Positions 12,701 through 24,700 of a DNA stretch of 64,000 nucleotides are shown in pieces. The notes below the pieces were generated by a model that was given only the letters and a program-made list of their open reading frames with translations, was not told where the DNA came from and did not search any database. Made by a program: the position numbers and the translations under genes. This DNA comes from Anthonomus grandis grandis (taxonomy: Eukaryota; Arthropoda; Insecta; Coleoptera; Curculionidae), in NCBI RefSeq assembly GCF_022605725.1, contig NC_065549.1, forward strand, positions 36,409,690 through 36,473,689, written 5' to 3'. Every line of letters starts with the position of its first letter. The first letter of the stretch is position 1.

Positions 12701-15700
12701 ATGAAGAAACATTTTTTTTTTAAGATTCTAACACTATGTAGCTCAAACGTTAATTGGGTTTAAGGCATACTTTTATTTAATATTTTCTTCTTAAAATCAC
12801 CCAAGGATTAACACCCTTAAGCATTAGCATCTTATTCTGTAACACCCTGTTAGAATGAACTTAAGTTTATAGACAAACTATATAAAAGTTTGTCATATGT
12901 TTTAAACCTAGTAGAAAACCAATTCGTTCCCGTTTGCTTTAGATATCTTTTGGTACAATCGTTATCATTTAGTTCATATCATCCCTGATTTAACAGTTGC
13001 TAAAAATGCTTTATATTTTGTATTTTCTAAAAGATTTTTTAATTTAGTTGAGCTTTGATAGTCCATTCATCGATCTAAATCTTTAAACTTAAACCCATTA
13101 AAGTCTTGTATTAAAATGAGATTAAATGGTATTGAAATGAAAATTTTGGGGTCAATATTTCTCTGAAATGTGGTGAAGGTCTGAGATTGGCCTTACATTT
13201 ATGTTGTGTACTAAATTTGTCAATAATTTTGTAATCATAACCATTGACTCCAGCTGTAGTTTTGATTTTGTCTTTTTCTTTTAATAAATCTTAATATTTA
13301 AAGTGACTAATCTAGTGTGTCCACCCTAAAGTGTCCCCACCTCAATAAAAAGTTTGTTTTTAACCGACTTCTAATAAGAAAATGTTTCATAGGGCTCGAC
13401 AAACACTTTTTGGGCATATGCCAAATTAGTTCCAGGGTGGTACTTATGGTTTACGTACCTTATTTATTTTTATGGGGCTTCAAAGGGGCTCAATTTTACC
13501 AAAACATATTAGGGCATTTTTTAGAAAAAAACATTACAACGGAATCTTAATCCGCATTACCAAAAATTCTAGAAATCTATTCAGAAATTTATTAACATCT
13601 TTATTGTAAATTTAAACGTACAGGATAGCTCAGTAACAACAAATTAATGGTCTTAAGCGTTATTTAATCTAAAACCTAAATAACGTTCATATCGATATGT
13701 CCACCGAATTCTCGAATGCACTTTTCAAATCTTCGACGATTACTGCCTACAATGTGTCGCAACTATTCTTGTGTTATGCTCCTGCAAGCTGTAGTAATGG
13801 CATCGCGAAGTTCTTCTCGTGTTTGAGGTCTATTGACGTATACTTTATTTTTCAAGGTACCCCATAAATAAAAAAGGTTTATAAAAAAGGTGCAAGGTCC
13901 GGGGACCGCGGCGGCCAATGAACCAAAGGACTGCTTCTTCCGATCCAGGTATTGGGGAACTTTTGATTGACCGAATTTCTAATAATTTAAGCCCCATCCG
14001 TTTGAATTTGCAAGGTTCGAAGTATTCCAATGGAAGTTGTAAATGGCATTCCACAAATCAGTTTTTAAAAAGTTTAAAAAACCAGCCGCGCTTAGGTTTT
14101 CATAAAAAAAACGGTGTCGGTAGTAAATATGGCTTCATCCGTCTAGAAGATATTTTTTTAAAAGGCGCCGTCATCTTCAAGGTCCATCCCTTAACAGCCA
14201 ACTTTTTGATGCATTTAAATTTTGGGCAGCATCTCTTAGGCGTGATCTTGCGTTATATCTAAGGAAGTTAACAATTTCTTTATCCCTTCTTGGTCGACGA
14301 CGTTTACGAGGGGGTGGGTTTGTCGTCGTAATGCTTACATGCTAATCAAAATGTCGATTAATTTTAGCAACCGTTTTCTGGTTGATTTTTAGTTCCAGGA
14401 TGTCGCCGATTGAATTAATTCGCAGCCTTTTGGAAACTACGATTGCCGTCTCCTTCCAACCATATAAGTATAACCAGGCGTTATTGTAACAAAATTTGTG
14501 TTAAAATTGTATTAAAAAGTTTATTTGTCAAACAAAAGGTGTTTTAAACAAAAAAATCAACGATACTCAATACTGGACGGCACGACAAATGGGTCTAATT
14601 AACGATTTTTATTAAAATGAATACCATTTTATTCGGACATTAGAGAAGTAAAAATATGTAGAGGGCGGTTTTTGATGTGATGCTGATGAAGATTCCGTTG
14701 TCACTTTTTTTTCTAAAAAATGCCCTAATATGTTTTTTTCTGCAATTTGACTCCCTTTGAAGCCCCATAATTACCCATAAGTCGACCCTGGAACTAATTT
14801 GGCATATGCCCAAAAAGGGTTTGTCAAGCCCAAAAACAATTTTTTTTTGAAAATCAGTTAAAAACCAAATATTTTATAGGGGTGACGACACTTTAGGGTG
14901 GACATACTGTATAAACTAAGAAATGCAAACTAACCATTTTATACCGGAAACAGTGATTAGCGTCATTGACTATGGATCTAAATATATTTATGTCTTTCCT
15001 ATATATTTTATTTATTTATAAGCATTATCAGACAACCCAGTCCAAGTAAATACAAACTATGCAAACCTAACAGGCTTAAGCCACAATACCAACAATATAA
15101 CAATGTTCAGTCTTAATTTTAGTTGTATAGGTACAATTGTACAGTTGTACATTTTGTCCCTATAATTACCCGATTATTTTCTAATAATAAATTTAAAAAA
15201 AAAAATTATTACATTATTTCAATGCACAATGGTAAAATAATACTGTGTGTGCGCTTAACATTATCTAAATGTAAAATTAGTTTAAGAGTAATTTTAACAA
15301 AAACAATAATTGTGGGACTCAAAAATAGCAGCATCAATGCTGCAACATTATGAACACAAAGTTTAACAAAAAGCAAACATAGCTGCACAAAAAAAGGAAA
15401 ACAAAAAATTGAACTCTATATCAAATAACCAATCCAAAAATCACTCTCTATGATCCAATTACTTATTTCTTTCTTAATCCTTCCATAAGGTTCAGATTTA
15501 ATTAATTTTATAGGCAGATTATTATAGACTTTTGGTCCAATGCAATAGACATGAGCTTGACAAGCAGCATGTTTGGGGTTCTGCAGGCAAACATTTTCTT
15601 GTACAGCAAATCTTGTATCATGGTTATGTGTTATATTAACTTTGTAATAACTTCTTTTTAGCATTATTCTAATTATTGTTTTAAGATGAGTTGATTTATT

Positions 15701-18700
15701 GTTAATAATTTGCTGTCTTTAAAAACTTAAAGACAGCAAAACTTAAGTTTGATGGGTATCTCTTTTTTTTAAATAACTATAATTATTTTTATAAACCATT
15801 TTTGGTTATAATTACCATTATCTCAAGCTTTTTTAAAATTGTAATTCCTGCAGCACCCCAAGCAACTAACCCATAATTGACTCTTCTAGTGAAAAATAGA
15901 CCGTCTTTAAGGTTTTTAAGTCTAGGATATTTTCCAAGTCATAAAACTTGTAGATGAGTTTTCTGATCCTAGCAGTTACATACCCTACCTGCTCCTTCTA
16001 GTTTAAGTTTTCATCTAAAAATATCCAAGATATAATAAAAAAAAAGATTAACGTTTGGTTTTCTTTTAATATTTTTATCACAAGAACAAAGATTATTTAC
16101 CGGTAAATTACAATTAGATTCATGAATTTTTAGGTATTGAAAATGTGGTAAATTTCTTTAAGAATTTTGTGTTCTCTATATTTAAAGAGAGCAAGCCATA
16201 GTCAAGCCATATTTTAATTTGTTGCATAACTATCTCTACGTTCAACTTTGGAATTTCCCATGATTCACCACCCATTATTATGCCCGTGTCATCGGCAAAG
16301 CAGTAAAGAAACCTTTCTCACTGAACTGACATTATTCCGTTTATGTATATGATAAAGAGCAAGGAAGATAACACCGTACTCTGTGGCACACCGTATTCCA
16401 CTACCAAGTCACTGCTTCTTTCTCCTCCAACAATTACTCTTTGTTTTCTTTTTGCCAGATATGATTTTATCATTTCATTTGGAATTCCCCTCACTCCCAT
16501 GTTTTCAAGCCTTTTTAGTAGAAGTATCAAACGCCTTCTGAATGTCAATTTCTCATCTCTTGTGATTGCCTATGACAAAAGTATCTAAAAATGGAAGTAC
16601 ATAATTGGTTTCGCTTCCAAAAGTAAACTTAATAGCTGTATAAGAATTATCTAATTGATCTACAAAACTATTTAGGTTACATTTTGCTTGATACATCAGA
16701 ATATACTAAAATTTCATTACCATAACAAATTCAATTTTTGACTTTTGCAATAATATATCATCTTTTACCAAATTACTTTTATAGAGCAGTGCCAATTTCT
16801 CATATTAATTTATCAGAAGCTTTGAAATATTGTTTGTAGGGGAAATAAGTTAAGGATACAATTGGTTTCATTTTACTGCATAGCCTTTAAATTTTTTGCA
16901 TACAGTAAATTTTAAAAGTAGGTTTTTAATGATAATAATTTTTTGTTATTAAAGATGCATTTATTTCTTTTAAAGCAAATACCAAACCAATACAATTTTT
17001 AGGTGCCAGGATGGTGAGAGAGCTTTTCGAAATGGCCAGATCTAAGAAAGCCTGCCTTATATTTTTCGATGAAATTGATGCCATTGGTGGAGCCAGGTTT
17101 GATGATGGGGCCGGCGGTGATAATGAGGTATGAACATAAATTAGATTTTTAGGTCATTTATGTTATAATTGTGTTCTTTCTTGTAGTAGATGTTTGATAG
17201 GTTTTAGCTTAATTTTTTGTTTTTCTTCTTAAACTTTGGATAGCAATTCTTTTCTGCCTTTTTAATGCTTGAACGATATTGTCGTTATACATCTACAGTA
17301 TCGGACAAAATTAGAGAGACTTCTCTATTTGCCAACTCCAATTTTTTGTACTTGAAATAATATTAATATTTGTTAAGCAGTGTATACCGGAGTTGACAAG
17401 AATTCTATTATCAACAATTCATTTTTGTAGCTCATGTTTACATTTATTTAAAGAATGTTTTTAACATTGATAAAAAATTACTGCGACAGAATTAAAGAGA
17501 CTCATTTTGTATTTAGTTTCGCTGAAGTCGCGATTAGTTTAATTTCTGTTTATTAGTTTGAGAATATCATTAGCAATGCCTCGTGGTAAACATTATTCCA
17601 TATACCTAAAAGAAAAAATTATAGAAGCCTATAACTCAGGTCGCTCACAAAAATTAATAAAAGAGCAATTCAACGTCAGTAAACAAATGGTTTCCAGAAC
17701 AATAAAAAATTATCAGCTCCGTGGAAGAGTGACAAACCTTAAAAGAGGTGGCCGCAAGAGAAAAACCTCAGTACTGCTGGACAGGAGAATTAAACGACTA
17801 AGTCAGAATAATCCGCGTCTATCTTCAACACAGATTTTGGCTGAATTGGAGGCGCCTGGGGTTTCATCCAGGACTGTGCAGCGGCGATTAGTGGAGGCGG
17901 GGCTTCCTGGAAGGAGACCAGCAAAAAAACCCCATCTATCAAAAAAAATGTAGCTGCTAGAATGTTATTTGCAACACGTCACCGTTACTGGACAGCTAAG
18001 GACTGGAATAAGGTTTTGTTTAGTGACGAGTCTAAATATAATATTTTTGGAAGTGATGGAGCGCAGTTCGTACATCGCCCAGCAAACAAAAGGCTTGATC
18101 CAAAATATGTTTCTGGTACTGTGAAGCACGGAGGTGGCAATTTAATGGTTTGGGGTTGTTTTTCGGGTTATGGAATGGGTCCTATCCACAAAATTGAGGG
18201 CACTATGGATAGATTTATGTATCGGACTATACTGGAAGATGTAATGTTGCCTTACGCCGAATGGGAAATGCCGCTAAGCTTCACGTTCCAACACGATAAC
18301 GACACCAAACATACGGCCAAACTTGTGAAGGAATGGTTTTTGACTAACAAAATTCAAGTTTTAAAATGGCCACCGCAATCGCCGGACTTGAACCCAATTG
18401 AATATCTTTGGGAGATTATAGAGAAAAAGATTCGCACTAAAAACATCGGGAATCGTGCTCAATTATTTGAAGAAATCGAGAATGCCTAGAAATCAATGGA
18501 TCCGGCTGTAATTTCGAATCTCATTGGATCGATGCCGAATAGATGTGAAAAAGTTATCCAGAATAAAGGGTACTGGACAAAGTATTAGGTTAGTTTCATT
18601 AGTATAGGGTACAAATGTACTTTAAGGATAAGTCTCTCTAATTTTGTCGCACAGAATTTTTTGCATTTTTTTATTTTTCCTAATAAATCTTGAGAAATGT

Positions 18701-21700
18701 TTTTTTTTTAATTTATTTTAGTGCCTTTTTAAACTACTTCAAAACATAACATCCTTCAGCACAAAAAGAGGAATTTAATCATTTTTATCTTACATAAAAG
18801 ACGTAAGTAGTCGAGTCTCTCTAATTTTGTCCGATACTTTATATCCTTCATATTATTTTCTATATACACGGTCAGTCGGGAGGAATGCATCAAACTCTAG
18901 GTCAGTATTGATTATGTGAAAATAATTTTAAAAACCCCATTTGTTCTTCTGCGATTCTTATTTTCAAATACAGCGTAATTACAAAGAAACAAAATTTTCC
19001 ATATTAACATTGTTTTCATTTTAGCGCTGTTTTAACAAATGTTCAAAAATGCCGCCCTTAACTTCTAAACACATTCTACCTCGTCTGCGAAGAGCCCTTG
19101 TTACTTTTCTAAGTGATTCATGTCTTTCTTTGACAAACACTTCCGCATTTCTAATGCGTCGAATTAGGGCCTCCCGAGTGTCAATTCTCAGTTTGTACAC
19201 CGCATTTTTAAAACCAGTCCCGCAAACAATAGGTCTGGAGATCTCGGAGGCCACCTAATAGGACTACCGCTACCAATCTATTTTTAAACTGTAAGCCCAA
19301 TAGTCGTGTGTTATCGGTTTAAAAATCGCGATTCGATTCTTTTTGCCTAAATTGTATCTTTATACATTACTTTATGTAAAATTCTAATTTAAAATTTCGC
19401 AAAAAAAATTATTTTGACTTTGAAATTTTAAATGCAGTCTGTATTTCCCATTTTTTATATACTTCAATAAGCTCAACCCCTTATAATTTTAATCTTCTTA
19501 ATAGGTCCAACGTACAATGTTGGAATTAATTAACCAGCTGGACGGTTTCGATCCCCGAGGAAACATTAAGGTTCTTATGGCTACAAACAGACCGGATACT
19601 TTGGACCCTGCACTGATGAGGCCCGGCCGTTTGGACAGAAAGGTCGAGTTTGGGCTGCCCGATCTAGAGGGCAGAACCCACATTTTCAAGATTCATGCCC
19701 GATCAATGAGCGTGGAAAGAGATATTCGATTTGAATTATTGGCTAGGTATGTAACTCTTAAAATACAATAGTAATAATAAAGCTCGTTTTCTAATTAAAA
19801 ACTAGCTTAATAGTTAAAAAAAAAAACGCAGTATCAGCAATGTATTTTATTTTAATCCAGTGTATATAACAGGCTAAAGGCCAAGAACAGTATAGAAAAA
19901 AAACTTGGAAAAAATCTTCTCTTATCTACAGTATTGGCCAAGAGTAGATGAACAAACCAAGAATTTTAATATTTTTTTTTGTTTGGCATAACAAATTTCT
20001 CTCAGTGTAATTAGATATTCTAAATCGTGGAATAAAACAATAAAAATAAACATAAAAGAAATATTTAGTTTTGCAACGTAAGATAGGATCACAAACACAT
20101 TTTTTGGACTTTTTTGGACTGGCCAGAAGTAGATGAATAAAACAGATATACTGAGACATTTTTATTTGTGTGTTGCTTTCAGTATCACTTTAGCCACTAA
20201 ATAGTTGTTTAGGTTTTCTGCCATTTTGCCACGCGGTATTAAGTTTTCTGAAGACCCGCAGCAGCGTGTAATTGAGGCCTACCAAAGAGGAGTCTTGCGA
20301 TCTGAGATTTGAAGACAATTTTAAATGGGAAGCTCAGCCGTCCATTACATTTTAAAAAGATTTCATGTATAGCCAAACACAAATCTGGTCGCCCCAAAAA
20401 AGTTGATTTAAATTTTAAAAAAGCGATTAAAAGAATTTCTAAAGAAAATCAGTTTTTCTCATTCTGAAAAATAAAAGGTAAATTTGAGGAAATCAGTCAG
20501 TAAGTGCAGGGACAATATAATAATAATAATAATAATAAGCCTTTATTTCCAACAGGCAACTTGCCCAATAACAGGAAACAGTTGCAAAACAATGAAAAAT
20601 ATAGTTAAAAAAAAACACACACAAACAAACCTAAAAGAATGAAAAGAAAAGAAAAAGAGTAAAGTAAAGTCACATTCTCAAAAGTTATCCAAAAAATTAG
20701 AACAAATAACTATTAATATGATATAAAAACCCAATTATAAAAGTTTAACAAGATAATCACATATTCAACAAAATTAAATTAAATTAACTGCAATATACCT
20801 ACTAACTATAACTTAAACACATGGGCCCTAATCCCAAGAGTAATGATGCACCAAGATATCGACAATCACATGAACCGGAGAGAAATTTATATCGCACATG
20901 TGACAGATCCGATTAAATATAGGGCATATTGTATATAGCGGCGATTTCAACAGGATGTTAGTATGAGGCCTTGGCAGAAAGAATGTTAGGGGATGTCTAG
21001 CATTAAGCCTAGACACCATGAAACGTACACCAGAAAGAAGTACAGGACTATCAATGAATCCATTCAGTAACCCATGCAGGAATTTTACAGAGAAGATCAT
21101 TCTTCTGAGATGTAATGGATGTAGATTGAAGCGTTCTAATAGTTGCCGATGATCAAACCCTCTTACCCGATATATGCCATCCTGCCTGAAGGCCAAAAAC
21201 TTAGCAAATCTACGCTGAACAGATTCAAGGAGACCAACATGATTCTGATAGAGCGGGTTCCATATAATGCAGCCAAACTCCAGTTTTGATCTCACAAAGC
21301 AACAGAAAGGAGTTTTAATGTAGACTCCAAAGTAAAACTCTGAGAACTTCTAATTATGAACCCAAGCCTTCTCAGGGCTGACTTGACTATGTTATTGAAG
21401 TGTGGAACGAATGTAAATTCAGAGTCAAAGGTTATACCAAGATCAGTAATTTGCTCTAATCTACTCAAAATATTATCATTAATAAAGTAATTAAAATTTA
21501 AGGGTGTTTTTGATCTAGAGTAACTGACCACACTACACTTAGCCGCATTCAAGCCTAACCTGTTAACAGCGCACCACACCTCCAATGTATTTAGACAGTT
21601 CTGAAGAAAAACACAATGGCGGAAACCACACCGGAAACCATATGGCGGAAACTAGTGGAAATGCCGCTGTTTTCAAGAGAACCGGCAAAGAAACCGCTGC

Positions 21701-24700
21701 TTTAAAAAAATGTAAAGGCCAGATTACTGTTTACCAAGAAACATAAGGACTGGACTTTGGATCAATGGAAACGAGTGTGTTTTAGTCACGAATCTAAATA
21801 CAATTTGTTTTCTTTGGATGGGATTCGTCATGTAAGGCGTCCCCGTAATACCCGCTTGTTACCAAAATACACTCGGCCAACAGTAAAGCACGGTGGGGGT
21901 CAGTTATGGTTTAGGGATATTTCTCAGGATTTGGAATCGGCCCTCTATACAATAATATCATTTATTTTGTATATAGGGATGGCATAATGGATAGGTTTAT
22001 GTATAAAGATATATTAAAAATTATTTTGCTACCTTGCCTGGAAGAAAAGATCCCATTATCACATCATTTTCAGCACGATAATGATCCAAAACATGCATCA
22101 CAATTGGTTAAACGGTTTTTAGAGGATGAAATGATCCCGTTTTAGAGTGGTCATCTCAATCCCCGGACCTGAACCCAATTGAAAACTTATGGGAAATACT
22201 ACATCAATAAATTAGGTCAAAAATTTATAAAAATAAAGATTATTTGTTTGTTGCTTTGAACGATGCTTGGGAAAACATGGATCTTGCAATAATCAAAATC
22301 TTAGAACATTGCAAGGCTAGAATTAGTAAAGAACAGGGGCAAATGGGGTGTTTTGTTTACAAACATATTCATCGATTCTCTGTTGTCAAGTTTACACGCA
22401 TTTTCAAAAGAGGAAATTTTCAGCTATATATCAACGCATATAATAATGTTAATTTAACTTATTGAACTCGAAAAACTCATCCATTTTCACAAAGATGGCC
22501 ATACGTTTACGTTTTTATAAAAGGCAAAAACACAAAATCTACTGCATGACAGAAACATTTAATAAAAAGACAGAGGTTACATGTTCCCCTGACTAGAGCA
22601 TCATCAGACCTATAATAATTAAGATGATGTAACCCGAAATTTAACAAAAACTTACCATAACATACACAAAACATCTAACGTATAAATAAACAAAGCTTAC
22701 AATAAAGTGGCACTATCTATGTGCAAAGAACTCAACTAAACAATCAAATCACCTTATACATTCCAGAAATCTAACAATCATGTGAGAGTCTAAAATTATT
22801 TAAGTTTATTAAAAACTAGGTGGCCATCAAATTCAAACTTTTAATTAACATAGGACAGATCTGGGCTTTTAAAAGCTTTACTAATTTCCATTGTCTCCAG
22901 CAAGTCTAGTTTTTTACTTTTATTGCACTGATGAAGTATTTTTATATTTTGGCTGTCAGGAAAATTATGTTTGGAATTAAGGAGGTGTTTGGTTATTGAC
23001 AGAAGAATTTTCCATATTTCTAGAAAAACTCTGGATATGAAACACAAATGAAACAGAGGCGTAATAGCAGTCATGTTGAGTCAGTTTGAGTCGTATCTTC
23101 TTAATTGCTATTTTAATATCATGTTCTGTAAGCTCAAGCATTTTATTACTTTGAGCAAAAGTGCTAGAGTCCCCACTTTTTAATGCTTCCGGCATAATTG
23201 CTGAATTAAGAACTTAGGAGAAGCATTCAGAATAAACTTGGGTTTATTTAATTTATTTTCATTCAAAAACACATTGTTTGGTATTCCATAATATGATTGT
23301 TTTTCATTCTGATGTCATTTGTAAATAGTTATTTACAAATGACCAGAAATACGTAGGATTTAAACTTATTTGATTTTTCGTGTTTTGTATAAATTATTTA
23401 TATGACGCTTTTGTATTTGTTATTTTAGTTAATTTTCACATAATGCCTAATAGACGCATTATGATACGCTTAAAATCGTCGTTTTACAATACGCCTAGTC
23501 GCATTAACAATTTTAGACTTATTATAAGAAAACACATTTTACAATAGGTTTGCCACTTTTACCGGGTGATCAGTTAAGGGTAGCGAGCGGCCATATCTTA
23601 TAAGATATTGGTCGTATAGATTTGAGAAAAAAAAATCATAACAAAAGTCGCCAAGAGAAATTGCTGGAAATTATTTTCGAGTTTGTCAAACGTCCGCTAG
23701 AGGGCGTAACAGCCAACACAAAGTAGAAAAATGGGATTTTTATAGAATTTTGTCTAATCAAAGTATATCGATAATATCATTCTCATATTTACTGACCATT
23801 TCCCTACATTTTTTGTCTAAAAATGTTTTATTCTATCTATCAAAATAAAGCGGTGGGGCAAGTTCAATTGTTTTTTTAAATAAACCAAGATTTCTCCCGT
23901 TTCCTTTGACCGATTTTAGCAGACTTAGGTTCATATAAAAGAGCATAATTTGCACTACAAAATGCTTATTTGGTTTTGAATTTTTGACTTTTGCCGTCGC
24001 CGCTATACGGCGATAACTCAAATGGTAGCACATTTTTGAGTTTTTTTCAAAAAAAATAAATGTAATGGTATATTTATATTTTAAAAGAGGATACATTTCT
24101 CTATAATTTAGTGAAAATAATTTATTGTCTACCTTTTTTTAAACCGTTGATATTAATCAAAATATAATTTTATTACATTAAAAAATGGCACGCCACTGTT
24201 TTTTATCAAAATAAAAATCAGTTTTGTAATCTCTTATAGGTTACTAAGAGAAAGAACCTTCCGACTTTTTTTCAAAAAAAAATTTCAATCAAATTCAATC
24301 ATTAAAAAAAAAAAATTCAGAAAAAATTTTCCTAATAAAATTGTCCAACAACAGCAGGAGCAATAACACTAAAAACAAGAACACAGAACTTAAAAATAAA
24401 TTAATAGTTTTATCGTAAATGTTCAAAATGTTATCCGTTATTTTGAATGCACTGGTTTAATCTCTTCTGGGTGGAGTTGACAGCTGACTCAATTTCCGCT
24501 CTTGGTATATTATTTATCGCTATATTATAATACTATTTATACTATTTTGAATTCGGACTATCATGTCTTCTCGAGTAGTTGGTCGAGTTTTATATACTAA
24601 ATCCGTTATTCGGCCCCACAGATAAAAATCAAGGCAGGTTAAATCGGGGGACCGTGGTGGCCAGAAAAATAGACTGCCTCTACCAATCCAACGGTTAGGA

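Larger units (their letters stand above)
19929..22506 (+). mobile_element. Tc1-like transposon, split by a LINE
   Basis: The left end CAGTATTGGCCAAGAGTAGA starts at 19929 after TA. A direct copy of the motif (TGGCCAGAAGTAGATGAA) lies at 20120, again an IR/DR design. A decayed inverted version forms the right end near 22470-22506. A minus-strand LINE at 20517-21612 is inserted in the transposase gene. Confidence 0.7.

Noticed and set aside
19926..20159. 77-codon minus-strand frame
   Set aside because: It overlaps the Tc1 terminal repeat region and has no protein similarity.
23833..24096. Open frame MYPLLKYKYTITF, repeated in inverse at 26034-26255
   Set aside because: It lies wholly within the two inverted-repeat arms of the DD41D element and mirrors itself; no protein homology.
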